Assembly (NCBI GenBank): GCA_009599575.1
Contig: VWND01000024.1
Span: forward strand, 1 to 64,000
Origin: Blumeriella jaapii
Lineage: Eukaryota > Ascomycota > Leotiomycetes > Helotiales > Drepanopezizaceae
Direction of reading: 5' to 3'
DNA length: 64,000 bases
Shown here: piece after piece, positions 11,584-22,660 of the stretch
Layout of the letters: every line of letters begins with the position of its first letter
Numbering within the stretch: the first letter of the stretch is position 1
The notes under the pieces: generated by a model
The model's database searches: none
Seen by the model: only the letters and a program-made list of their open reading frames with translations
Told to the model about the DNA's origin: nothing
Translations under genes and position numbers: made by a program

Positions 11584-13308
11584 TCACCTACTGTGGCAGA
11601 CCGGATCGCCCCAGACAACACCTCTCAACAGCTCATCCGTAACTATTTGCGCCACAACACCTTCGTTGATCGTGTCCTGCAAGGACTTCTCCGTATCCAT
11701 CCTCTCCTCGTGCCTTTTTACACCTCGCAGAAGCACGATTCGACCTGCATTGCTCAGGGTCGCCTCCGGGATTGGCCAATAGGGAGCCTTTTCTGGGCGC
11801 TGAAATGTGTTGGAGGACGGTCTCATCTTGAGCGTCAAGGAACTATGGGCCCTTTTCAAGTTTCGTACGAGTGGTTGAAACTTTTGCGGGGAGATGGGAC
11901 ACTCTTGACCGGGCGCTGCGGAGGAGTAGAGCTCCAGGAGGGAGCGAACGTAAGCTTTGTCTGCTCTTGGGACCGGATCGCCTTCGTTGACGAAGGAGAA
12001 GAAGAGGGATTCTGGCAGCGAAGGGCTGGACGGCGTGGAGAGTGGTAAGAGGGTGACCGGAGGAGCTCCGAAGCTGACACAATGAATTCTTTTGAAGCAT
12101 GCCGTGAGGATGCTGAGTTCCGATGCCGCCGTGGTCGTTGTACCAACCATGTGTGAGTAGAGGAGCGCAGCGACAGCTCCACCAGCCGAGTGACCGGTGA
12201 TCAGAAGAGAACAATTTGTTCGACTCGGGTCTTCTTGGAGAAGGGACCGAAGCCTGGTGGCTACTGGCTTGATCATGGCTTTCGAAACTGCGAGGAACCC
12301 TGCGTGGCAGAGATTTCCGGGGTCGTCCTACACCTGACTGTCAGCTATATCTCTGATGTGGGATATGTTCCAGGCTCACAAGGAATCCTTCAGGCGATGC
12401 CGGAGCCGAGTGGAAGTTCACGGCCCAATCCATAAATGACTGGGTCCCTCTGATTGCGAAGACAATCGTGTTCATGTCGTCCATGGGAACAGACTTGATG
12501 ACCATAGCCTTGGTCCCCTGCCGCCACTCCGCATCCACATGCACTTCTCTCTCTTGCCTAGTAGGCCTCACATAGACACTTTCGGAATATCGGGCTGCTA
12601 AGCACAATAGTGGATATGTGGGCATGTACCTGTGTTTTGTGAAAACAGTTCTTAGATTAGACGAGAGCAGACTCACAGTTTCAACAGAGGCAGGTTCTGA
12701 GGTAGCTTCGAGTTTGCATAGAGGTAGGCCTTCGCAAAATAATTGGTGCTCGAGGGAGCTAAAGAATTTGGATCCTTGATCATGTCCTTCGATCTCCTCT
12801 TCCTAAGTGATCTGTCCGTATATTCGGTCTCCTGCTGTTGCCACATCGGTCGAAGCGGCTCATGGACAGCCAACTCCCTTTCATCTCCACTGAATCGTTC
12901 TCTATCGATAGAAGTAATGACATTATCGAATTTCGAGGCCAACAAGTCACATAAGACAGTGCGATGATTGAAGTATTGTGCTCCCTGCTGTAAAATTGGG
13001 CAGTCGGGCACATTGCTCGTGAGCAGATTCGTTACCAGAGCTAGGTTCAGCTTGTTAGAAGGTACCGCGGACCTGGGAATTCCCTCTGGTGATGAAGATG
13101 GATGTGTCCTGGGTTCTAGGACTAGCTGATTCTGCGGGAGGCCATGGACGACTGGCCCGCCGTGAGTGTCGAACGCATAGCTATCGTAATGAGAAGCTTG
13201 AGGCCTCTGCTCTGGGTATGCCCAACTCGGCTGCAATGTGCTCGCATGCGGTCCTGGCTGGCTAGGTTTTTGGTGATGGTAAGGCATAAGTTCTGGATGA
13301 GGAGGCAT
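11584..13308 (-). CDS. Class 3 lipase-domain protein, cytosolic (alpha/beta hydrolase)
   Basis: About 541 residues. The N-terminal 200 are His/Pro/Gln-rich and probably disordered, with a basic RKRRSKDMIKD segment. The lipase class 3 core follows: FAIRGTQSFMDWAVNF (oxyanion region), CHAGFL, and the nucleophile elbow LLITGHSAGGAVAALL. FVNEGDPVPR supplies the likely catalytic Asp. Exons are 12677-13308, 12380-12629 and 11584-12327. Introns at 12630-12676 (47 bp, GTGAGT...CACAG) and 12328-12379 (52 bp, GTGAGC...GTAG, AGCTGAC branch point) restore one frame. The first in-frame ATG is at 13308 (MPPHPELM). The frame stays open upstream to a TAG at about 13366 without another ATG, so a short upstream exon is possible. 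No signal peptide is seen, which separates it from secreted triacylglycerol lipases and suggests a role on intracellular membranes (inference). Confidence 0.88.
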
Positions 13309-15343
13309 CGTCGGCTTCTTCTTGGAGTCGAACACGAAGCTTTGAATTGAGGATTTGATTGCGATTGCCTATCGAAAGAATTGAATCGGCCGTTTTGCCA
13401 CTACTGTACATCGCACTGTATGGTGCTTAGTGACCCCTGGATGAGACTGCCCAGACTTGACCTTTGCCCATGGGGCAGCATACGAAGGTGACTGGACAGT
13501 AGTGCGGAGTCCATGGGCAATTCGGGCTCAGCCTCCGGGCAATTCTCTCTTTCACTGGCACAAACTTCTTATCGTTCATGCGAGGCTTTTTGGAATAGCG
13601 CCTGATACATAGTCAACTTCTTACGTCTTGTGTCTGGGGATGTCAACATAACCATAATATATTAAAGTACCAATATAAACGGTTAGAGGGGTACCTGCCT
13701 AGTGCCTCTGCTCTCAAGCGACCAACTTCACCAGTTGATTAGAGGCCAGCAGGTTGGGTGTGAACTACCGCTCTAGAAACCAAGATCGTCAAACTTTCTA
13801 TCTTCTTCGGCAGCAGGTAAAAGCCCAAACAACTGAGAGAGCATTGAAATTTGCCAGTGAAGCGTACGCCTCTCAAGATTGTTCGGCACCCCAGCAAGCT
13901 TTGACTCCGCCAACGACCGGGGCCTGTGGTGTGGACGAGGTAGCCGGACGGATAAGTGCGAGTATAATTAAGCAAGAACAACGACGCAATTCGGCCGTTA
14001 AAGACGGAGATGTGAATTTCTCTCTGAGTGCAATTGGTAAATTTGGGCCCTTGCAACTTTAAATCCTTCGCCGTCTTCACATTCTCAGAATTTACACTGT
14101 CAACCCGTCCTCAAATGCCGTTCTACAAATCCGTCCAATCCTTGTACAGTAGTTCTTTTGTTCATCCTTAGATAGAGGCGTCTCCTAGATAGATGTTTGC
14201 ATGTGTACATCGCACAGGGTGGTAGTCCGCACACGAGATACACAAACTTGGCAAGAATTAAATACGAAACTCAAGCGGATGATGATGATGATGATATTAT
14301 TTAACGTCTGGAGGGGGCAGTGAAACTGCGAAACCTCAAGCCTCCCGCAGCGCATTGGAGACGTGCTAAGCTGGGGATTTTTACAAGATAGACCCTCGAG
14401 AAAGCAGTTGTATAAAAGAAATGTGTGACAAAAGGTCCGCTATTTGAGCCCTTCCCCTACAGGCGGGATGGTTCTCCATTGTGTTGATCGATCCAGTCGA
14501 CATCATGACCAATTCCGTATGTGCTAAGTTGACTTTCGAGTAACTCCAGTGCGAAACTTGTTGCGTTCGACATTCTCGGTCTCTAAGCTTTCGGGAATGG
14601 CTCATCACTCAAGCGTAATTTTCGACGACCAATACCAAAAAAAAAAAAAAAAAAGGATGAAAGAGGGCTGTAGAAAATGAAGAAGTGTAGAATAGAGCTT
14701 TCACCACCTTGATATTAGGGCAATACCATTCTGCGTATGGTTGCTCTGGACCATTGCACACAACTTCATAGAACCAGATGCCTTTAGACATTAGTAGAGA
14801 TAAACCAGATAAACCAGATAGATAAAATGAACCAACAGCTGGAAGGAAATGGACATGACGAGAGCCACAGCCTTGAAACCCTAGATTGGGTTATCATGAA
14901 CTTGCATGTATGTACTATAGTAGGCATGCATATCCAGACTCGAGGGTTGATGTTCCATCCTAGAACCCCTACGATGTCAGACGTGCTCCTCCGATCTCAT
15001 GGGAAGATTCCGCAAATGAAGCAACGGATTGCCAAATGAAAGGAACATATTCCCATCATTGTCGACAGTGAATTTCGACAGAAAAAAGAGCACTGCAAGT
15101 ACATAAAAGCCTAGAACCGAGGACTTCGAATCGATGATGCGAATGAGGGCGGTTTGAAGTCGCTAAATTAGCGCGCGCCCAAAACAATCCCGTCGCGTGC
15201 CAAAGCGCGTCAAGAGAAAATCACCCACCACCTCACCACCTCACCACCAGCCCACAACTCAGCACCCAACGACCTCAACATGCGATGTTAATGAAAAACA
15301 CAATCGCAAACCCCTAGCTGACCTACGCCCGAATATTTCAACC
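13309..15343. other. Intergenic spacer
   Basis: About 2 kb with no supported gene. It holds a short GATGATGAT run at 14279-14297 and an A-run at about 14637-14655. The run alone is not evidence for a retroelement. The last 150 bases are probably the promoter of the following gene. Confidence 0.5.
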
Positions 15344-17206
15344 ATGCCTCGCCCAAAACGAACCAAGGTCGCGCCCTCCGCGCCTGTGCCACGCGTTCGA
15401 CAATCTACGAAGGCCGCCTCCCCTCACGTCGCAGCAGCGAAGGAACCCTTCAATGACTTATACGATGTCAGCGACGCCGAGCAAGGGGTAGGTCCAAGTG
15501 CGCGTCGCGTCAAGAAGGATAACGACAAGGGAAAGGCCGTGGCGTCCTTGAGGCGAGCATCTAGGACTAGACAAAGTCTTCGCGATTCCGCGGACAGAGA
15601 CGCGCAAATTGTAGAGAAAGGCCGAGAAAGGGATATTGCGCAATCGGAGGAGCCCATGGAGGAATCCCTTCTGCCGGAAATCGACCTCGAGTCCAGTAGT
15701 CCCGCGGTGGAGATGGGTAGGAGAGAACGGAATTCATCGGCGGTCGAGAGTTCTGTGCTCGCGATTGGGAATTTCAGAAGACGACCGCGTCAGCGCAGCA
15801 TTCTGGGCCGTGGCCCTGGACGAGCGAGGTCAAGCAGTCTGGATTCAAACCTGGCAGAGGATAACGGACTCATGAGTGTCGGAAGGAAGAATGCATCGGC
15901 CCTGAAGAGGCGACCTCAGGAAACGAGCACGATGGGACGCAACGCTGCGACTGTTGCTCCTAGCAGTATGGCACTGGAGATGGAGAAAGAAAAACCAGCA
16001 CACGTTGGTTCCGCAATGAAAATTGGCGCGTTCAAGCGCAGGGAGAGAGAACCTAGTATTCTGCGGACTGCTCAAAAGTCGAGGCCGCAACCACAGCTGG
16101 ACTACGACGACGAAGATGAGGACGACTTCAATCCGGTAGATGAGTCGACGCCGCTGAATCTCTCAAAGACCAGAAACATGGCAAGCTCCTCCTCGGGTCC
16201 ATCTTCGTCCAACTCGAGAAAGCGGAAACTATCAGTAGTTCAAGCACCCCGATCAAGCCCCCCTCTGCTATCGCCAGAGATTGACGCGGACGAAACGATT
16301 CCGGCCACTTATCCTTCCAGCGACGAGGAAGATCGAGAGGAAGCCGAGCATTCTCTACCTGAACACCCAATGCCCTCAATCGAAGCTCGTGACAGCACCC
16401 CGGAAGCATTCAGCGAGACCATGGCACCACCTCAAAGCAGCAGCAGCAGCAGCTCAGCCCTCTCGAGTCCCATACAACCACTCCAGCCTCAACGCGCATC
16501 ATCCAGAGGCCGTCGTCCCTTACGAGGCCGGACACCACCTCCAAGAACCCAAGACTCGCCGATATCCTCCCCACCATCTCTCACGCATTCTCCGAACCGA
16601 TCGACGCACGCCGTTGCAGCCGCAGCCGCTGTCCCGACTACACGCAAAGCGAGAAAGCCAGTCCCGCCTCCCAGCACGTTCTCCACGGCGCAGCTGCAGG
16701 CGCTGCTGCCACGCAGACGCACCAGACACGCCTCCGCCGACCCCTTCGACATCCCCTCGTCAGAGGAGGACGATGAAGTCGACGTCTCCCGCCTCGCGTC
16801 CGACGACGACGAGCTCTCCCACCTTCACGTCCCAACCCGCGCTCGGCGCCGAGGAGCCAGCATTGCGCAGGTCCGAACCCCCGCACCGCTCAAGCGAGGC
16901 CCGAAAGCCTCCAAGCAAGCGGCGGCTGCGAAGCCCAAGTCGGCCGTGAAGCGCACGTATGGCGCCCGCGCCGCTGCAGCCGCAGCATCCGACAAGGAGA
17001 ACGAGGTCGACACGGAGGTTGATCCCGACGATAGCCTGGCGCCGGTGGCAGACGACGGCGGCAGTGCCGAGGACAGCCAGGAGCTCGAGCGGCGCGTGGG
17101 CCGGGAGCTCAAGCAGGCGGCCCGGAAGTTCCAGGAGGTTGACAAGTGGGAGCTGGAGTTCGAGGAGATTACGGCGAGCTCGTCGTCGCCTGCGGATGCG
17201 AGGTGA
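15344..17206 (+). CDS. Unrecognised basic, disordered nuclear-type protein with repeated IGNFRRRPRQ motifs
   Basis: A single-exon gene of 620 residues. ATG 15344 sits in a good ACCATGCC context; the frame continues upstream only to a GTG. No enzyme domain is visible. The N-terminus is basic (MPRPKRTKV). Residues 137-155 contain VLAIGNFRRRPRQRSILG, a degenerate copy lies at 184-199 (ASALKRRPQETSTMGR), and a third at 223-241 (AMKIGAFKRREREPSILR). Acidic and Ser-rich stretches alternate with proline-rich ones. The C-terminal part has islands that look conserved: LQALLPRRR, DPFDIPSSEEDDE, KRTYGARAA...SDKENE, and KFQEVDKWELEFEEIT near the end. The composition suggests a chromatin or kinetochore scaffold, but this is inference only and I do not assign a family. 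It stands alone between spacers, convergent with PRO1. Confidence 0.75.
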   Translation: MPRPKRTKVAPSAPVPRVRQSTKAASPHVAAAKEPFNDLYDVSDAEQGVGPSARRVKKDNDKGKAVASLRRASRTRQSLRDSADRDAQIVEKGRERDIAQSEEPMEESLLPEIDLESSSPAVEMGRRERNSSAVESSVLAIGNFRRRPRQRSILGRGPGRARSSSLDSNLAEDNGLMSVGRKNASALKRRPQETSTMGRNAATVAPSSMALEMEKEKPAHVGSAMKIGAFKRREREPSILRTAQKSRPQPQLDYDDEDEDDFNPVDESTPLNLSKTRNMASSSSGPSSSNSRKRKLSVVQAPRSSPPLLSPEIDADETIPATYPSSDEEDREEAEHSLPEHPMPSIEARDSTPEAFSETMAPPQSSSSSSSALSSPIQPLQPQRASSRGRRPLRGRTPPPRTQDSPISSPPSLTHSPNRSTHAVAAAAAVPTTRKARKPVPPPSTFSTAQLQALLPRRRTRHASADPFDIPSSEEDDEVDVSRLASDDDELSHLHVPTRARRRGASIAQVRTPAPLKRGPKASKQAAAAKPKSAVKRTYGARAAAAAASDKENEVDTEVDPDDSLAPVADDGGSAEDSQELERRVGRELKQAARKFQEVDKWELEFEEITASSSSPADAR

Positions 17207-17968
17207 TTGCTTGCATGTGCGCGGCTTCCCTTGCTTCGTTTCTTTTTTTTCCCCTTTGCCTTTCTCTCGACTGTCTCTGTATGTGTGTTTACATGCGCAC
17301 CGGGGCGGGGGCGGGGGCGGGGGCAGGGGGCTTGGATGGCGATGGATGGTGTTTGGGAGTTTTATCACGAGTGCACCAAGCACCAAGCAAGAATAAGCAT
17401 TTACGAGTTCTACGAACGCCTCGAGGACTTGCAGTACATGTCACAAGTAGGCCTCAGCATTCGCTTCTCAGCTTGTCCGTTTGGCGTGGAAGCAAGGCTG
17501 GACTCGGGATTTGCTTAGCTACTGTTGTACAGTCAGTAGCTTACAGTACAGTACTACCTAGAGTACAGTACCTACTTTGGCTGGATGGCTCGATCTGTTT
17601 GTTGATCACGGAGCTCGCATGGATTGAAATGCACACATACGTACATACATCTCTCGCGCTTTGAGTAAGTGAGCAAGGAGACGAGAGGACAGGAGAGACA
17701 TGAAGTTGTGTCTGCCGTTGAATCCGGGATTGCATTATCGGTTGTATTCTCGGCATACCTACAGTACCTGTAGAGAATCAAATCTCCATGCATGTCGACC
17801 TAACCCCCCCTGTTTTCAAATCCCGTCCAGCTAGCTAGAACGCCCGCCTCAGCCATCCATCTCCAAACGCCCATTTTTTTTGTCTCTTCCGTATCCCTCT
17901 TCCGTATCCCTCTTCCGGTCATCCCACCGCGCTCTCTCTCCCATCTGTGGATTGCCCGCCCGAACCCA
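17207..17968. other. Convergent 3' spacer
   Basis: This lies between the 3' ends of the plus-strand disordered protein gene and minus-strand PRO1. It has a short GGGGCG run at 17300-17325 and a cluster of ACAGTAC motifs at about 17525-17573. No gene was seen. Confidence 0.55.
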
Positions 17969-19707
17969 TCAGCCCACCTCCAGGCTCGGCGTGACGGGCC
18001 GGCTCTCCCGCACGAAGAAGCTGATATTCTCCCGCAGCGCCACGTACTCGCTCTCCGCGTAGCCGAGCAGGCCCTGGATCTCCGAGCTCCTTACGCCCTT
18101 GATGCGCATGATCTCCGCTGCGCTGTAGTTCACCAGCGCGCGGCCGACCTCAACGCCGGGCCCGTCCCCGGTCTTGGCTTGCTGGGAGGGGGATTTGGGG
18201 TTGGAACCGGGGTTGGAAGGGATGCGATCGACGACGACGAGACGCACGGCTTCTTGCTGGGCGAAGGTGCCCTCGACGTCTACGACGCCAACGGGGAGGA
18301 GCCCGGCTTTGTTGGAGAGGGCGCGGTGCGCGCCGGCATCGATGTAGAGCGTTCCGTGAGGGGCGAGGCCGTGCAGGAGCCAGAAGTACCGGTCTCGGAT
18401 GGGCTGCATGGAGGAGGAAACGTGTATGCAGCGGTGCTGGGTTTGCTGGCTCCGGGGTGGCCGTGGAGCCGGAGAGGGAGTCATTTGAAAGAGCTCTGCT
18501 GGGAAGAGGGGACGAGGGCTGCGAGCGGACGTTGGCAGTTCTCGGGGGGCTGGAATTTGAGAGCGAGCCCTTGAGAGATTGGAGATAGGTCAGGATGTTG
18601 GGGATGTTGCCTGGGTTGGAGGAGCGTGTTATGATGGTTGTGACGCCGGCGGACGTAGCGAGGCGAGCGGCAACAATCTTGGTCGACATGCCGCCTGTAC
18701 CTAGGGCTGAACCTGCGCTTGAGACTGCATGCTGGGTTAACATCGTCTATTTTGCACTTGATATACGAGGCCGTAAACTGATGGTATGAGATGAGACGAC
18801 AAGAGCCGGGGTGAGGACGGGAGGGAGGTACCATTAGCTTGCAGCGCCCCAATGTCTTCCACAACCTCAATAGCCTGCGCATCCGGATTCGTCCTCGGGT
18901 TTTTGTCATACAGACAATCGACATCCGTCATGAGGAACAGGTAGTCGGCGTGTACCATGGCGGCCGTGATAGCTGACAGGGTGTCGTTGTCTCCGAACTT
19001 GATCTCCGTGACGGCGATGGTGTCGTTCTCGTTGACGATGGGGATCACGCCCATCTCGAGAAGCTCGGCGAAGGTGTTTTGCGCGTTGAGGTATTGGGTG
19101 CGCTGACACATGCTAGTTAATACTGAAATTTCACGGACTGGGGTTCCGGGGAAACGAACATCTGCGATATCATTTCTAGTGAGAAGGATCTGGGCAATGG
19201 GCTGGCGAAGATGGCCGAATAGGCTGTCCCAGAGACTTATGAGACGACATTGCCCAATCGCTGCCAATGCCTAGATAGAAGTCTGGTCAGCTCAGATACT
19301 CCAAGCGTGTAAAGAATTTCTCGGGTGACATGACATACTTGAACTCTCGGGAGATGTTTGGGTCTCTTGTCGACATCCATCCTCCGCAAGCCGACACCAA
19401 TGGCTCCCGAGGACACAATAATGACTTTATGGCCATCTTTGTGCAGCTTGACGGCCGTTTCGACAATCAAAGTCAAGATCGAGAGCAGCGGCTCATGAGT
19501 CTTCTCATGTACAATCGAACTCGTCCCTAGACGCCGTCCATACCCTGGTCAGCAGCCCGTAACTCGATCGAGGGAAATTTGGTTCATCGAAAACGTACCG
19601 AGTTTGATAACGATGGTCAATGGCTTTGGGACCTTCATTTCTTCATTGACGAGGAAAATGTAATTCCGAGTTCGTTGTTGTGACTGTACCTGTGTGTTTG
19701 TATTCAT
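17969..19707 (-). CDS. PRO1: Glutamate 5-kinase with PUA domain (apparent frameshift)
   Basis: Gamma-glutamyl kinase catalyses the ATP-dependent first step of proline synthesis from glutamate, in the cytosol. The amino-acid kinase domain shows [71 protein letters not shown] and [14 protein letters not shown]. The C-terminal PUA domain shows [14 protein letters not shown] and [15 protein letters not shown]. Exons are 19599-19707, 19339-19526, 19160-19270, 18832-19102 and 17969-18724. Introns are 19527-19598, 19271-19338, 19103-19159 (57 bp, in frame and stop-free, with TTAACTA branch point) and 18725-18831. In the last exon, between the two domains near 18410-18422, PLHTRFL and QPIRDRYFW lie in different frames. 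Two missing Cs (or one extra base) would join them. An alternative intron ending ATGCAG at the same place cannot be fully excluded. Start could be ATG 19707 or the later MKVPKPL. It is divergent from ATP23. Confidence 0.93.
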
Positions 19708-19917
19708 TCTCGCCAGAGAATCGGCAACACGGGCCTTGTCGTGCAGCCAGCCAATCAGCGCGCTCCGTTTCCCCGAGCTTTCGCCTTAGAAAATAAAGTC
19801 AACAGTTGGTCTTCGTCTCGGGCATTTCCTTTCGTCAACACTTCGTTTCATCACACCACTCTCTCTATCTCGGCCCTCAACCCCAATCCTCAATCCACCA
19901 GGCTCTCACATCTCACA
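19708..19917. promoter_or_regulatory. Divergent promoter between PRO1 and ATP23
   Basis: Only 210 bases separate the start codons of PRO1 (minus) and ATP23 (plus), so both must be driven from here or from 5' leader sequence. The right half is rich in CT, common in fungal promoters. No specific factor site is claimed. Confidence 0.6.
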
Positions 19918-20823
19918 ATGGCTGAAGACTCTTCCAAGCCCCCGGCCAATGCCACCGCCACCGCCAGCGCAACCTCAGCACCAGCACCAGCAGCAGCACC
20001 AGCAGCGCCCTTATTCCCGCCCAACGATCCCGCCGTCACCGGCTACTACCCCTCTGCCAGATGGCGCAACCTCTGGAACATCGTCACGGGGCGCATGACG
20101 CCCGATGGCCAGGAAGAGTACCGCGAAGCAGTGTACATCCGCGACGAGGCGATTGACTGCGCGCGGTGCGTCGAGTGGCGGGACTGGTGTTTCCAGCACT
20201 CGCCGACGGTGCGCTTCCTGCGCGAGAAGACGGCCGCCTTGAACGGCGACCTGGGCCCCGACAACGTGGTGTGCCATCGGTGCCCGGCGTGGCGCGACGA
20301 GAGCGGTCGCTTGGTGCGCCAGTCGGGCGGCTTCAGTCCGAACCATGGTATCAAGATCTGCGCGAATGAGCTACGCAACCGCAAGCACTTGGAGGATACG
20401 CTGGCGCACGAGATGGTGCATGCCTGGGATCATCTGAGGTGGAAGATGGATTGGATGGAGCTGCGGCATGCGGCGTGCACGGAGGTGAGTCTGCTCCGGC
20501 CGGCATTCTGGAGATGGTGGGCTGGGCCGAGGAGGGGTGGAGAGGGATGGAAGCAGGGGAGGCACGCTGGGCTAGGCTAATGGGCGTGTCTCTAGATTCG
20601 CGCATCGAACTTGAGTGGGGAGTGTAGGTGGATGAGGGAATTCTGGACGAGGGGCAACTGGAAGCTTACGCAGCAGCACCAGGCATGCGTAAGGTCGAGA
20701 GCGGTTCAGTCTCTTATAAAGAGGCCGTCTTGCAAGGACGATGTGGAGGCTCTGAAGGTTGTGAACGAGGTGTGGGACTCATGCTTTGCGGATACCCGGC
20801 CGTTCGATGGGATCTACAGGTAG
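19918..20823 (+). CDS. ATP23: Mitochondrial inner membrane protease ATP23
   Basis: A zinc metallopeptidase of 264 residues. In yeast this family processes the Atp6 precursor and helps assemble the F1Fo ATP synthase in the intermembrane space. The signature HEMVHAWDH starts at His164 (HExxH, residues 164-168). Cys-rich segments ([50 protein letters not shown]) match the disulphide-bonded family pattern. Exons are 19918-20484 and 20596-20823, with intron 20485-20595 (GTGAGT...TCTAG). The ATG at 19918 has context CACAATGGC. An upstream in-frame extension begins with GTG only. The N-terminal 35 residues are Ala/Pro-rich and lack a classical presequence, consistent with import of Cys-motif intermembrane-space proteins. 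Confidence 0.95.
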
Positions 20824-21017
20824 GTAGATTACTGGCTGGGAAGCTTGTAACAACACGTACCCGATAAGGGCGGGCATCTTGCTTGTCGTGATTATATTGT
20901 TCAGCGTAGGCGTACAGGAATGTCACAATCTCCAACTCCGAACATGTCCTTCCATCTTGCATGGGACTTGATACCCCCCAAACTCCGAAACGCCCATTTG
21001 ATGCCATCAAGTCATGA

Positions 21018-22342
21018 TCATTCATCACGATCGCCCAGGGACGATTTGCTACCCGTCGACTTGGAATCCCGCACGCTGGCACGCTCGCCCTTCACGCAGT
21101 GCTTGATGATCCAGGGGTGCTTTTGGACTTGCTCCAGAGGGATTCTCTTCTCGGGATCGAGGACGAGGAGCTTGACTTGGTTAGCTGAATGTAAAACCAC
21201 CTCGATCGGCTGCAACTGACCCTCTTGATTAGATCCTTCGCCTCGGGACTGACGAAGCTTGGCACTGTCATATCCCCTCTCGCGATCCGTCTCTGGGTGA
21301 TGACTGGCTGGTCCTCGAACGGAGCTTCTCCTACCAAAAATTCGTATGTCAAGACACCCAGACTCCACAAGTCGACCTTTTCCGTATAGTAGTTGTCATG
21401 GCTTCCCGGCTTGATCATCTCCGGTGGCAGGTAGTCGAGGGTTCCACACATCGTGTTGCGTCTGTTGTTCGGCGCGTGCACACTCCAGCCGAAATCGGAA
21501 ATTTTGATCTCGCCGTGGATGCCTACCAATATGTTTTCGGGCTTGATGTCTCTGTGCATCACATGCTTCTTGTGAAGGAACCTCAAGGCGGCTGCCATCT
21601 GGGCAATGTACTGGGCGGCCTTCCATTCGGGGAAGCGATTTTCCCGGCGGAGATGTTTGTACAGCTCTCCCTTCCCGGCAAACTCCAAGATTAGGAAGAT
21701 CCGCTTGCTGTCGTGAAAGTGCCCGTAAAGTTGAAGAATGTTGGGGTGTCGCAGATTGCTCTGAATTTCAATTTCTCGCCGAACCTGCTTCTCGACTTTT
21801 CCTTGCTGTATTTCAATCTTGTGAAGCACCTTCAACGCACAAACAAACCCAGAGCTGCGCTCTCGGGCGAGGTACACACGACCAAACTTGCCCTTCCCCA
21901 GCGGTCGACCGATTTCGAACATGCCCAGGTGGAATTGCTTAGGTGGCGCAGGTTGCTCGTACATAGGACTTTGTTTGCGCTCGAGCTTGGCCGCCTCGTC
22001 CGATCCTCTTGATGACCCTCCTCTCCGGGGCGGAGAGCCATTTTGCATGTTGGAGGCCCGCCATTGCGCAGCCTGTGAAGGGACGGTCACCACCGTGCTC
22101 GTGGTGTTCTGGTTCTGGAGGGCGAGTTTGAGGAGGTTGGCTCGGTTGGCGGTCTGTGATAACTGGGAGGATGTTGCTGTCGATGTTGTCATCTTAGGTA
22201 TGTATGTTAGTATATGCTGATGCGTTGAGGCAAGGAACCGTCCTGTCCGTACCTTAGACTTGTACTTGCTCCCATCGCCAGGATCGTTCTCGTCGTTGAC
22301 CGACATGCGCTCGAAGCGCGATTCGAGGACGCGGGTAGACAT
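21018..22342 (-). CDS. IPL1: Aurora kinase
   Basis: A mitotic Ser/Thr kinase of 404 residues, the catalytic subunit of the chromosomal passenger complex that corrects kinetochore attachment. The N-terminal 115 residues are poorly structured. The kinase core has [18 protein letters not shown], catalytic Lys151 (CALKVLHK), HRDIKPEN at 243-250, DFG at 263-265, and the Aurora-type activation loop [17 protein letters not shown] with Thr277. The C-terminal [17 protein letters not shown] is typical. Exons are 22253-22342, 21221-22192 and 21018-21170. Intron 1 (22193-22252, 60 bp) is in frame and stop-free with a perfect TACTAAC branch point; intron 2 (21171-21220) has GCTAAC and ends CAAG. Retaining intron 1 would add 20 unlikely residues. 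It is divergent from TIP41. Confidence 0.96.
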
Positions 22343-22660
22343 TTGGAACCGGCTATGGCCAATGTCTCTGTTGTAAGATGGTATCAGATAAGTAGTCAGT
22401 CGGGCTGTTGGCTATGTTCGCATGGAGAATTTCCTGACTCCAGGACGTGAAGATGACTTTGGATCGCAGCCGGATGCGCCAGCCAATGTTTTGTGGACAG
22501 AGCTTAGCGTCGTCGGCACGGCAACCCGTTCCCAACCCTCGAGCCTCACACAAAGAATTCAAGAGAGGCACTGTACAGCACTAAACACCACTGTACCAGC
22601 TTCAAGCTTGCAGCTGCAATCGCGACGACGCAAACGACAAAGCTCCCAAAAGAAGGCATT
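22343..22660. promoter_or_regulatory. Divergent promoter between Aurora kinase and TIP41
   Basis: This 318-base stretch separates the two start codons. It holds ACTGTACAGCAC and ACCACTGTACCAG shortly before TIP41. No defined factor site is claimed. Confidence 0.5.

Noticed and set aside
14636..14655. A-run as the tail of a retroelement
   Set aside because: No target duplication or element sequence next to it; runs of A or T of this size also occur at 47781 and 55440-55490.
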